From contig JBDTVG010000154.1 in NCBI GenBank assembly GCA_040007395.1, forward strand, positions 1 through 12,554: a stretch of 12,554 bases of DNA. Reading direction: 5' to 3'. The notes below the pieces were generated by a model. It saw only the letters and a program-made list of their open reading frames with translations. It ran no database searches and was not told the DNA's origin. Position 1 is the first letter of the stretch. The number at the start of each line of letters is the position of its first letter. The translations under genes were made by a program, and so were the position numbers. This DNA comes from DATGFK01 sp040007395 (lineage in GTDB: Bacteria; Chloroflexota; Anaerolineae; Aggregatilineales; UBA2796). Positions 1 through 7,400 of the stretch are shown in pieces.

Positions 1-130
1 TCGGGCCGCGAACTGCTGCTCCCTTGATTGTCTCTTAACCCCTATTCAGTTCGCCCTGCCCATAATCCAGTCAAGCAGTTTATCCTATACCTTAACGCTA
101 TTTGCGTACGTATCAGTGAATATGATGTGA

Positions 131-159
131 ATTCTAATGACCATTCAGCCCTTTGTCAA
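131..159 (-). promoter_or_regulatory. Sigma-70-like promoter, leftward
   Basis: On the minus strand a perfect TTGACA (154-159) lies 17 bases from TAGAAT (131-136). Transcription would run off the left edge. No start codon opens a frame that reaches the edge within the visible 130 bases, so the target gene would begin outside the window with a long leader. In AT-rich relic sequence this could also be a chance match. Confidence 0.35.
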
Positions 160-179
160 GAGTTAAGTCTCGGTAATTT

Positions 180-330
180 TCAGTTCGCCAAGCCCGCCAC
201 GAGCAGATTGAGGCTTAGCAAGCTATTGATTATGCTGATTTTCAGGCTGTAATCGACCTTAAATCTCAGTCTAGCCATCCCCTTGAGTGCAAAATAATTC
301 CGCGTGAACTACTCGCCCATGCCTTAAAGA
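180..330 (-). pseudogene. Decayed 3' end of a second holA copy
   Basis: The minus strand of 180-260 reads as a C-terminus ending LLVAGLAN plus a TGA stop. It aligns without gaps to the last 26 residues of the intact HolA encoded at 2379-3368 (ends LLVAGLAT), with 16 of 26 residues identical (for example VDYSLK against VDHSLK). Further upstream the match continues as TRNY...ALKGMARLRFK against SRNF...QLEGIYRYLLD with a two-codon deletion. An in-frame TAG (309-311) and an apparent frameshift follow. A fragment resembling KAIEQS is still recognisable near 315-330. No more of the gene is present, so it cannot encode a working delta subunit. It may be a duplicated 3' end left by an insertion at holA, or the remnant of an older holA. 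Confidence 0.75.
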
Positions 331-331
331 T

Positions 332-355
332 GCGCGGTGTCTGCCGCGTTATTTT
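332..355 (+). terminator. Possible rightward intrinsic terminator
   Basis: CGCGG (333-337) and CCGCG (344-348) form a 5-bp GC stem with a 6-base loop, followed directly by TTATTTT on the plus strand. The shape fits a weak rho-independent terminator reading rightward, but no plus-strand gene is recognised before it. It overlaps the end of the holA relic. Confidence 0.3.
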
Positions 356-412
356 CTGAATGGTAGGGAGAGAGTTACTTTCTGTTTGTACTCAACCCAG
401 TGTCTCTGAGCC

Positions 413-988
413 TTAGGGAAACTCTCCTCTTGCTAACATTGCTAGCAGTGTGTCAAAACGCCGCTTCCTAGTCGCTGGCTTTTGGGCGGTCTTCAGCCGC
501 CAAGCAATACTGTAAATGTTGGCTTTGCTGAGTGTGTGAAAAAAGACCTGTGCTTGTTTGTTTTGCTCCAGTGCCTCCAGAAAATCTTCTGGAACAACCA
601 TATTTTTGGACGACTCATAGGCAGCTTCCCACCGACCATCTTGCTTAGCCGCTTCGACCTCGACCAAGCCAGCGGGCTGCATCCTCCCTGCGGCAGCCAG
701 CTTAGCTGCTTTATCGACATTGCGTTTCGACCACAGACTTTTTGACCGTCGTGGCGTAAATTTTTGCAAGAAATAGCTGTCGTCATCGCTGTTTCGCTGT
801 CCATCAATCCAGCCATAACAAAGCGCGACATCAAGGGCTTCATCGTGCGTCACCGAAGCAATACCCGCGGCTTTTTTGGCAACTTTTATCCATATCCCAT
901 CAAACTGGGCATGGTGTTCGGATAGCCACTGTTCCCACAACAAGGCTGATGCAAACGGCAGAACTGGAAGTTCTTTATTTGTCGGCAT
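413..988 (-). CDS. YdeI/OmpD-associated family protein
   Basis: This encodes a 191-residue soluble protein with no signal peptide or membrane segment. It resembles the YdeI / OmpD-associated (OmdA-like) family. Visible features are CYGWIDGQ (about 57-64), FTPRRSKSLWSKRN (77-90), and a C-terminal region with P-x-DF-x-x-AL, a FF-x-x-L-x-x-AN-x-Y-x-I-x-WRL stretch (about 149-165) and a basic TRKRR (173-177). Family members have been linked to envelope stress or peptide tolerance, but the biochemical role is unclear. The ATG at 988 is chosen because GGAAGGGA precedes it at a good distance. The frame stays open 30 codons further upstream, but that stretch overlaps the preceding gene and looks unlike the family. 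It lies 13 bases downstream of the VOC gene on the same strand, so the two are probably co-transcribed. Confidence 0.8.
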   Translation of the reverse strand: MPTNKELPVLPFASALLWEQWLSEHHAQFDGIWIKVAKKAAGIASVTHDEALDVALCYGWIDGQRNSDDDSYFLQKFTPRRSKSLWSKRNVDKAAKLAAAGRMQPAGLVEVEAAKQDGRWEAAYESSKNMVVPEDFLEALEQNKQAQVFFHTLSKANIYSIAWRLKTAQKPATRKRRFDTLLAMLARGEFP

Positions 989-1001
989 AGATCCCTTCCC
1001 T

Positions 1002-1433
1002 TTACACTGTTCGAGAACGGAGGATTTCCACATAATGTGGATTATGCATGATGCCCAAAATGTTACCGAATGGGTCAATGACTGAGGCCGTTACAAAGCC
1101 GGAATCGCCGCGTTTAGTCATCGGATCGTACTCTTTAGCACCCAGCGCCTTGAGCCTCTCAAAAGCCGCCTCGATGTCATCAACATGCCATAAGAGGATC
1201 GCTCCTCCGGGTCCCGGTTGCATCCCTTTGGGTGCGTAGGTGCGGTCAATAATGCCGAATTCGTCCTCGTCGTCACCGACCCGAAACTCGACATACGACG
1301 GATGCCCAGCGTTAGGCATCTGAAAATACGCCTCAATACCAAATAATTCGGCGTACCAATCGCGTGCTGCCGCCACATCGTCAGCCCAAAAATTTACCGT
1401 CGCCATACCACGTAGAAAAGGCTTGTCTTTCAT
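1002..1433 (-). CDS. VOC family (glyoxalase/bleomycin resistance-like) protein
   Basis: This encodes 143 residues with the two-module beta-alpha-beta-beta-beta pattern of the vicinal oxygen chelate superfamily. The first module starts around ATVNFWADDVAAARDWYAELFG (11-32). The second holds LLWHVDDIEAAFERLKALGA (about 80-99) and ends with DPFGNILGIMHNPHY (120-134), a very common C-terminal signature of these proteins. The substrate cannot be read from sequence: isomerase, dioxygenase or antibiotic-binding roles are all known in the superfamily. The ATG at 1433 is preferred, with AGGAG 11 bases upstream. A GTG at 1445 is in frame but overlaps that Shine-Dalgarno sequence. It is first in a probable two-gene minus-strand operon and divergent from the AraC-type regulator, which plausibly controls it. 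Confidence 0.85.
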   Translation of the reverse strand: MKDKPFLRGMATVNFWADDVAAARDWYAELFGIEAYFQMPNAGHPSYVEFRVGDDEDEFGIIDRTYAPKGMQPGPGGAILLWHVDDIEAAFERLKALGAKEYDPMTKRGDSGFVTASVIDPFGNILGIMHNPHYVEILRSRTV

Positions 1434-1487
1434 GGCTATACCCACTCCTTTTTATTAATGATGAACTGTTTTATAATATCAAACAAC
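1434..1487. promoter_or_regulatory. Divergent promoter region for VOC/YdeI and AraC genes
   Basis: This short AT-rich spacer lies between divergent genes. A perfect TATAAT (1472-1477, plus) sits 10 bases before the ATG at 1488. It has no clear -35 and no Shine-Dalgarno sequence, which suggests a leaderless or nearly leaderless regulator transcript. On the minus strand the same AT-rich core offers TATTAT (1473-1478), ahead of an untranslated leader carrying AGGAG for the VOC gene. The two promoters would overlap, so one bound regulator could affect both directions. Confidence 0.45.
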
Positions 1488-2309
1488 ATGAAAGATGTAT
1501 TACAAAAATCCGCAGACAGTTACGAGCCACGTGGACGCTTAGATCCAGTCGGATTTGAGCGGCATGTGAGCTTCGCTACCCACTTACCTCCCGCTGACTT
1601 GGTGCCGTTCATTGAGCACTTTTGGATAATTCGCTGGGACAATGCGGACACAACTTACTACTCCGAAGAAGTGATGCACCGACCATACGTTGACGTTTTT
1701 GTTTCTAGGCAGCAGTCCGGCATTCAGGGGACGTTTCATGGTAAACGTACCTATATTGCCACTGGTGGCGGTAAAATCATTGGTATCCGCTTCCGACCGG
1801 GGGCGTTTCATGCGTTTTGGGGTGGGACACTCGCAGAGTTACAAGATAAAATCATAGACTTACAGCAGATATTTCCGCAGGCAGACAGTCGTTATATCGA
1901 ACACTTGTTAACCCTTGACGATCAAGCGGCTATTGAGGAGCTCCTCAAGTTGGTTCGCGCGAAACATCCTCAACTCGATGCCAATATCGACCTCATAAAC
2001 GAGATCATTAGTGCTATCGAAACCGATGAAAGCCTCCAGACCGTTACAGCCGTAGCAAAGGCCTTTAGCAGAAGCGAGCGCTGGCTGCAACAGACCTTTC
2101 AAGACTACATTGGCCTCGGACTCAAGTGGCTGATCCAGCGTCATAGGCTTCTAGTGGCGGCTCAACAGATCCGCGAGAGCAACCAGCCCAACTGGGCAGC
2201 GATTGCCTATGAAGTGGGCTATAGCAGCCAACAACATTTCATTACGGCTTTTAAGCAAGTGGTGGGCAAAACACCGCGACAGTATAAAAAAGACCTTACC
2301 CTCCCTTAG
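1488..2309 (+). CDS. AraC-family transcriptional regulator with DUF6597-like N-terminus
   Basis: A cytoplasmic DNA-binding regulator of 273 residues if it starts at ATG 1488. Numbering here counts from the alternative ATG at 1458, which adds 10 residues. The N-terminal half has the pattern of the DUF6597 domain: a PFIEHFWIIRW strand (50-60) and YIATGGGKIIGIRFRPGAFHAFWG (99-122). The C-terminal half is an AraC-type double helix-turn-helix. The first helix pair is around TVTAVAKAFSRSERWLQQTF (195-214). The second is WAAIAYEVGYSSQQHFITAFKQVVGKTPRQY (246-276), with the typical family ending. I prefer 1488 because the extra residues look unlike the family and a TATAAT lies inside them. Neither start has a Shine-Dalgarno sequence. 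Divergence from the VOC/YdeI pair suggests it regulates them and itself. The inducer is unknown. Confidence 0.85.
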   Translation: MKDVLQKSADSYEPRGRLDPVGFERHVSFATHLPPADLVPFIEHFWIIRWDNADTTYYSEEVMHRPYVDVFVSRQQSGIQGTFHGKRTYIATGGGKIIGIRFRPGAFHAFWGGTLAELQDKIIDLQQIFPQADSRYIEHLLTLDDQAAIEELLKLVRAKHPQLDANIDLINEIISAIETDESLQTVTAVAKAFSRSERWLQQTFQDYIGLGLKWLIQRHRLLVAAQQIRESNQPNWAAIAYEVGYSSQQHFITAFKQVVGKTPRQYKKDLTLP

Positions 2310-2325
2310 CGCGTTGTCTGTTTTG

Positions 2326-2370
2326 GTGGCGTACCTTCATCCTCAGGATTCAGAGTGAACGGTACGCCAC
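2326..2370. terminator. 10-bp inverted repeat between converging genes
   Basis: GTGGCGTACC (2326-2335) and GGTACGCCAC (2361-2370) are perfect inverted copies separated by 25 bases. Within that loop, ATCC-TCA-GGAT (2339-2349) forms a second small hairpin. It sits in the 69-base gap where the AraC gene and holA converge, so a bidirectional terminator or RNA-stabilising structure is the likeliest role. There is no T-tract, so an intrinsic terminator is not certain. Confidence 0.5.
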
Positions 2371-2378
2371 TTGAGGTA

Positions 2379-3368
2379 CTAAGTCGCCAAGCCTGCCACC
2401 AACAGATCGAGCGCCAGCGGGCCGCTGATTTTGCTGGTTTTCAGGCTGTGATCGACATCCAACAGGTAACGATAGATGCCTTCCAGTTGGTCGAGCGTGA
2501 AGTTGCGTGACTGCTCAATGGCTTTGCTGGCGACGAAATCGCTCTTGAAATCGGGCGCTTTCATGAGATCGCGTTTGTCGCCGCCCATGTCGAGCACTTC
2601 ACGCGCTTGAATCAATAGCCGGAACTGGCGATAGATCATGGGCAGCAGCGCCAGTGCATCCTGATCTTCGAGCAAGCGATTCAGCAGCCGACTGGCGGTT
2701 TTGCCATCGCGCTTGCCGAGCGCATCGACCATATCGAAGATCTTGACCTCGGCAGCGTTGGCGGTGAGCAGCATGACTTCCGCGTCGGTGATGATTTGCC
2801 CCGGCCCGACATAGGTGACGAGCTTGATACATTCGCTGTCACTCGCCCGTAGATCGCCACCGACCATTGCCGCCAACAGCGAGGCCGCACGTGGCTCGAT
2901 CTTGCCGCCATAGGACTCGACCTGCTTCATAATCCAGTTGGTCGCGTCACGCGGCGGATTGAAGGCTTTGACGTAGCCGTTCGGATCTTCTTTGATCAGC
3001 TTGAGCACCGGGTGCGAATCGTTGAGCGTTTCTGCTTCGACAAAGACCAGCCGCGCAGAAGGGGGCAGCGTTGGCAAGGCCGCGACAAGTGCTTCGAGTT
3101 CGGCTTTGGCAGTTTTGCCGCCGCCTTTCCGCACGAGCCACGCCAGCATCCCCTCGACAATGATCAGGCGTTTGTCAGAGAGGAAGGGCATCATGCTGGC
3201 AGCGACAATCACATCAGCGATAGACGCGGTTTTCCCATCGAAGGTCGCCATGTTGAGTTCAACCGTCGCAGGATCACCCATGCGGGAGCGCATCGTGTGG
3301 ACTTCGGCTTTGCGGCTGAATTCGTCGTCGCCATGCAGTACGTAGAAAGTCGGGGCGGCGCGGCTCAT
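2379..3368 (-). CDS. holA: DNA polymerase III subunit delta
   Basis: This is the delta subunit of the replicative clamp loader, which opens the beta sliding clamp. At 329 residues it matches the usual family length. Recognisable parts are the N-terminal FYVLHGDDEFSRKAEV (8-23), the PFLSDKRLIIVEG strand region (61-73), a degenerate AAA+-like core without a functional Walker A, and MVGGDLRASDSECIKLVTYV (168-187, the GDLR signature). The C-terminal helical domain includes FDMVDALGKRDGKTASRLLNRLLE (211-234) and LLPMIYRQFRLLIQAREV (241-258). Its ATG overlaps the stop of the upstream DUF6391-like gene as ATGA, so the two are probably translationally coupled. Its last residues are duplicated in degraded form at 180-330. 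GC is about 60% in a 60-base block counted at 2701-2760. Confidence 0.92.
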   Translation of the reverse strand: MSRAAPTFYVLHGDDEFSRKAEVHTMRSRMGDPATVELNMATFDGKTASIADVIVAASMMPFLSDKRLIIVEGMLAWLVRKGGGKTAKAELEALVAALPTLPPSARLVFVEAETLNDSHPVLKLIKEDPNGYVKAFNPPRDATNWIMKQVESYGGKIEPRAASLLAAMVGGDLRASDSECIKLVTYVGPGQIITDAEVMLLTANAAEVKIFDMVDALGKRDGKTASRLLNRLLEDQDALALLPMIYRQFRLLIQAREVLDMGGDKRDLMKAPDFKSDFVASKAIEQSRNFTLDQLEGIYRYLLDVDHSLKTSKISGPLALDLLVAGLAT

Positions 3369-3916
3369 GATGAGGTAGTGTTGACCCGGTGTAAGGTGAT
3401 GGTGCCGCCCATGATACCCGTTGTCGTGTCGCGCTCAATGTCGAGGACGCGCAAGTTGCCGGGATCACCGAGCGTGGTGAAGTGTTCCTGTAGGCTTAAG
3501 CCTAGCGGCTGCGACAGGATAATCGCGCCGATGGTGAGCAGCATCACGGTGGGCAGCCGCCCGACGTAATCCGTCGCGCCGCGCTTGATGCCGATGCTGC
3601 CGATGAGTCCCGCCATGCTTGCCATAATGCCCGTTGTCACGAGTCCGGTGCCGCAGTTGGGGTGGATGGCGAGTTGAGATTCGCCGCCCTGCATCCGGTG
3701 CAGCGCCTCGTCTACGGAATCGCGCACTTGATCCGTGTCCACATCGCCCATGAGCCAGAAGCCGCTCGCATCGGAGCGCCCAGCGATGGACAGATTCTTG
3801 ATCTTGCTGCTCAGTACGTGGACGGTGGCGTGTTCCAGCCCGTGATTGCGGCGTGTGCGTTGGATAAAGTCGATGTTCAAGACCGGCTCTGCTAGCTCTG
3901 CCAGAGATTCGATCAC
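3365..3916 (-). CDS. DUF6391-like membrane protein with HxxEH motif
   Basis: This encodes a 183-residue protein that I take to be DUF6391-like, a family I associate with Chloroflexota and cyanobacteria. The function is not known to me. The N-terminal part carries RNHGLEHATVHVLS (23-36), containing HxxEH (H25, E28, H29) plus H33. It is followed by GRSDASGFWLMGDVD (46-60) and LAIHPNCGTG (82-91) with H85 and C88. Two hydrophobic segments follow (about 92-110 and 121-140), then a polar C-terminal tail. The spread of His, Glu and Cys suggests metal binding, which is inference. The start is GTG at 3916, preceded by AGAAGG and AGG. Its stop overlaps the holA start (ATGA), so it leads a DUF6391-holA operon. 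Confidence 0.7.
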   Translation of the reverse strand: MIESLAELAEPVLNIDFIQRTRRNHGLEHATVHVLSSKIKNLSIAGRSDASGFWLMGDVDTDQVRDSVDEALHRMQGGESQLAIHPNCGTGLVTTGIMASMAGLIGSIGIKRGATDYVGRLPTVMLLTIGAIILSQPLGLSLQEHFTTLGDPGNLRVLDIERDTTTGIMGGTITLHRVNTTSS

Positions 3917-3970
3917 GTTGACCTGCCTTCTTTAATTTTCTTTACGGTGACTTGAAATCAGGAGCCTTCA

Positions 3971-3999
3971 AGTATAACGCAAAGCCTAGCACGTTTAAA
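3971..3999 (-). promoter_or_regulatory. Probable promoter of the DUF6391-holA operon
   Basis: On the minus strand TTTAAA (3994-3999, 4 of 6 to the -35 consensus) and TATACT (3971-3976, 5 of 6 to the -10) are separated by 17 bases. Transcription would start near 3964, giving a leader of about 50 bases to the GTG at 3916. Confidence 0.4.
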
Positions 4000-4029
4000 C
4001 CCGCCTTGCCAATGCCTCAAAAGTGCTAT

Positions 4030-4254
4030 CTATGCTGCATCGTTAGGGTCAAGCTTGAGAACTGTGGAGAAGTCTGCAAGAGCCTCCGTGTAGTGATTCT
4101 GTTCGATGTAGATAAATCCCCTACCGTTGTAGGCATTCACATAGGTGGAGTCGAGCTTGAGGGCGGCGTTGAAGTCTGCAAATGCTTCATCAAAGCAATT
4201 GAGGACGGCGCACGCGCAGCCCTTTCTCGCGCAGAGTCGAGAATGCCTGTGGCG
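4030..4254 (-). pseudogene. C-terminal fragment of a tetratricopeptide (TPR) protein
   Basis: The minus-strand frame between the stops TGA (4255-4257) and TAG (4030-4032) reads as two clear TPR units. The first is KGCACAVLNCFDEAFADFNAA followed by LKLDSTY. The second is VNAYNGRGFIYIEQNHYTEA followed by LADFSTVLKLDPNDAA and then a stop. Spacing and residues (G-x-x-Y/C, A-x-x-D-F-x-x-x-L-x-L-D-P/S) fit the 34-residue TPR pattern well. The frame lacks any start codon after the upstream stop, and the sequence before it is not TPR-like in this frame. It is therefore best read as the 3' end of a truncated TPR gene. TPR proteins mediate protein-protein contacts, and nothing indicates the original role. 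It lies between the DUF6391 promoter and the methyltransferase gene. Confidence 0.7.
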
Positions 4255-4332
4255 AGGTCACTTCGTGGACAAGATGCAGAATGCCAGCGGACAAGGGCAG
4301 GCAGTGACCCGACATGAGGATAATCCGGCAAA

Positions 4333-4376
4333 TTTGCGCTATAATTTACGAGTATCGTTAGGCTCGACAGCGCAAA
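4333..4376 (+). promoter_or_regulatory. Promoter and inverted-repeat operator candidate of the R-M gene
   Basis: A perfect TATAAT (4340-4345) lies about 57 bases before the TTG start, with no convincing -35 at 16-18 bases. It is bracketed by inverted 8-mers TTTGCGCT (4333-4340) and AGCGCAAA (4369-4376). The first overlaps the -10 box and the second lies downstream of the expected transcription start. This arrangement could be a repressor site or an RNA/DNA hairpin limiting expression. It is inferred from position only. Confidence 0.4.
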
Positions 4377-4382
4377 ATTACC

Positions 4383-4397
4383 CTTACCCGGAGTAAG
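4383..4397 (+). promoter_or_regulatory. Ribosome binding site inside a small hairpin
   Basis: GGAG (4390-4393) lies 8 bases before the TTG at 4402 and decides that start. It sits within CTTAC-ccgga-GTAAG (4383-4397), a perfect 5-bp stem that would partly hide the Shine-Dalgarno sequence. With the weak TTG start codon this suggests restrained translation of the enzyme. Confidence 0.45.
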
Positions 4398-4401
4398 CCC
4401 C

Positions 4402-7400
4402 TTGACCACTATCCCCGCTGAATTTGTGCGTAACTGGTCGGAAAGCAAGCTGCGCGAACAACAGGCCGCCCAGAGTCACTTTATTGCGCTGTGCCAGTTG
4501 GTCGGACACAAAACGCCTACCCAACTCGACCCTGAAGGCACGTTCTTTACCTTCGAAGAACAACTGCAAAAAACGACGGGCGGCAAAGGTCGCGCCGATG
4601 TCTGGTACAAGGGACATTTTGCGTGGGAGTACAAGGGCAAGCACAAGGATCTGGATGCAGCTTACGCGCAACTGCTGGCCTACAAAACCGCGCTGGAAAA
4701 CCCGCCGCTGCTCGTGGTGTGCGACTTTCTGGAATACCGGATCTACCCACAGTGGCCTAACATCAACGCGCAGCCCTTCAAGTTCACCAACAACGATCTC
4801 CTTGATGCTAAGACGCGCAATTATATTGTCTGGCTGCTTGAGTCGCCAGAAAAGTTCAAAGAAGAACGCCAGAGCGAACTAAACCAGCGGGCGGTTATCA
4901 CCCGCGATCTGGCGGATCAGTTTGCCCACCTTGCCGACCTGATGCGGCGCTTTGGCGTGGAGCAGGAAGGCAAGGCCAAATGGACTCCCATGCAGATCGC
5001 GCAGTTCCTTGCCAAGCTGACCTTCGCGCTGTTCGCTGAGGATACGGAACTGCTGCCGCGTGTCTATGGACAGCCTGTCTTCCGCTTTCTGGTGGATGGC
5101 GGGCGCGAAATGCCGCAGGAGTTCGTACCGCAGCTTGAAACGTTGTTCCAAGCGATGGCGGGCGAAAAAGAAGCGTTTAACATGAAGCGCGTCCCGTACT
5201 TCAACGGCGGCTTGTTCGAGGACTCTAGCGAGGGCGCAGGCGACGGTACAGAAGCACTCGATCTCGCCGCGATCCCCGGCGCGTTGGATGTGCTGGGCAA
5301 GGCTTCCGAAGCCGACTGGCGCAAAGTCAACCCGACGATCTTTGGCACGCTCTTTGAAGGCGCGTTGGACATCAGTAAGCGGGCGCAACTGGGCGCACAC
5401 TACACCAGCGAAGCCGACATCCGCTTGATTGTCGAGCCAGTGCTGATGCAGCCGCTCTACCGCCTGTGGGATGAGATCCGTACCGAAGCCGAACCACTGC
5501 TGCAAACCTATCTGCAAACCGAGTTAGCCAAGCTCAAGCAAAACACCCAAGATCAACTGATCGCGCTACATGACCGCATGATGGATCGGCTTGGCACGAC
5601 CAAAGTCTTAGACCCGGCCTGCGGATCGGGCAACTTCCTGTATGTATCCCTACGGGCGATGAAGGATCTCGAAGCGCGAGTCCGCAAAACCTTCGAGCCG
5701 TTGGGCTTACCCTTCCGCGATGTGGTCACGCCGCGCCAACTGTACGGCATCGAGAAAGACGAGTTCGCCGCCAAACTCGCCCAGATTGTGGTGTGGATCG
5801 GCTACCTGCAATGGCGCTACGAGGACGAAGGGATCTTGCGCCCGTTTGTCAAGACCAGCAGCCCGCATCCGCGTGCGCTCTCTAACCCCGTGCTAAAGGA
5901 CAAGGACAACCCCACCGAACCAGACCGCATCGTGTGCGACGACTCGATCCTGCGCTACGATGCCGAGGGCAAGCCTTATGAACCGGAGTGGCCTGCGGTA
6001 GATGTGATTATGGGCAATCCGCCGTTTTTGGGTGGCAATAGAGTGAGAGGCGAATTGGGTGATAGTTATATAAATAGCTTGTTTGCATTATACAAAGATC
6101 GTGTTCCTGCTTTTGCCGATCTCGTATGCTATTGGTTTGAGAAAGCGCGTGTCAATCTTGAAAACGGCGCTGCAAAACGTATTGGCCTAATTGCAACTAA
6201 CTCAATTAGAGGTGGAACTAATCGCACAGTTTTGGATAGGATTAAACAAACAGGCGATATTTTTATGGCTTGGAGCGATAGGTCTTGGCTATTGGCAGGA
6301 GCATCTGTTCGGGTTTCCATAATTGGATTCGATAATGGCTTACAAACAGAGCGTATTTTGGACAGTATGCCTGTCGTCAACATTACATCTGATTTGCAAA
6401 GTATTGTTGATCTAACGCAGGCTCAACATATCCTAGAAAACGAATCTATTTCCTTTCAGGGACCATCTCCAAAAGGAAGTTTTGATATACCAAATAGTAC
6501 CGCAAAAAATATGCTAGACGATGCAACAAATCTCGATAAAAAGAACAATTCAGATGTAGTAAAACCTGTACTTAACGCATTTGATATTACCCATCGAAGT
6601 CGTGACATTTGGACAATTGACTTTGGCCTCTACATGCTTGAGCAAGAGGCTACCCTTTATCGGCAACCATTTGATTGGGTTAAACAGCATGTATATCCTG
6701 AAAGAATAACTAACAATCGCAAAATATATCGAGAAAAATGGTGGCTATACGCTGAACCTCGTGTTGGGATGCGAGAGGCATTACATAAGCTTACTCGCTA
6801 TATTGCGACCCCTCGCCATGCCAAATACCGTTTATTTGTATGGGTCAATCCACACATTTTATGTAATGATGCGGTAATAGCCATTGCCCGCGATGATGAC
6901 TACTTCTTCGGGGTGCTGCACGCTTACGCGCACGAGCTATGGTCGCTACGTATGGGAACTTGGCTCGGCAAGGGTAACGATCCGCGCTACACGCCAACGA
7001 CCACCTTTGAAACCTACCCGTTCCCGTGGTCGCCGCGCAGCGAACCCACCACCGACCCGGCCTACCTTGCCATCAGTGCGGCGGCGCGTGCGCTCAACGC
7101 CGAGCGCGAAGCATGGCTCAATCCGTCGGAGTTTGCCACGCTATCCGCGCCAGCCAGCGGTACAACGGTTAAGGATCGCACGTTGACCAATCTGTATAAC
7201 GCGCTGCAAGCCTATCGCGGTGTTGCGCCCAAGAAGCCCAGCAAAACCGACACGATCAAAGCCGCCGCCCGTGAGTTCGCGCCACGTCTCGCCGCACTGC
7301 ACGCCTCGTTGGATCAGGCGGTGCTAGCGGCCTACGGTTGGAGCGATCTGGTCGGCACGCTGCGGACATCGGAGGGCGACGAGGAATTATTGCGTCGGCT

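Larger units (their letters stand above)
1..412. other. Left-edge region with no intact gene
   Basis: No intact gene is visible here. The region contains a good minus-strand promoter match (131-159), a decayed holA 3' end (180-330, minus) and a small GC hairpin followed by T-rich sequence (332-355, plus). An open frame at 28-252 (plus) has no family resemblance and runs antisense through the holA relic, so I do not call it. The composition is AT-richer than the holA region (24 of 60 GC at 61-120). Confidence 0.6.
3917..4401. other. Intergenic region with TPR relic and two promoters
   Basis: This 485-base gap between divergent genes contains a minus-strand promoter match for the DUF6391-holA operon (3971-3999). 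It also contains a TPR gene relic on the minus strand (4030-4254) and the initiation region of the restriction-modification gene (4333-4397). A 103-codon minus-strand frame (4137-4448) crosses the methyltransferase start and shows no family resemblance. Confidence 0.6.

Noticed and set aside
28..252. Plus-strand frame of 74 codons
   Set aside because: No family resemblance, and its second half is antisense to the holA relic.
1002..1078. N-terminal extension of the YdeI-like protein overlapping the VOC gene
   Set aside because: The frame is open, but the extra 30 residues are unlike the family and a good ribosome site precedes the ATG at 988.
3012..3569. Plus-strand frame of 185 codons
   Set aside because: It is antisense to holA and the DUF6391-like gene, both of which have clear family motifs.
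4137..4448. Minus-strand frame of 103 codons
   Set aside because: It runs across the methyltransferase start in a different frame from the TPR relic and has low-complexity Ser/Pro content.
4879..5517. Minus-strand frame of 212 codons
   Set aside because: Mirror frame of the GC-rich methyltransferase gene with no recognisable domain.
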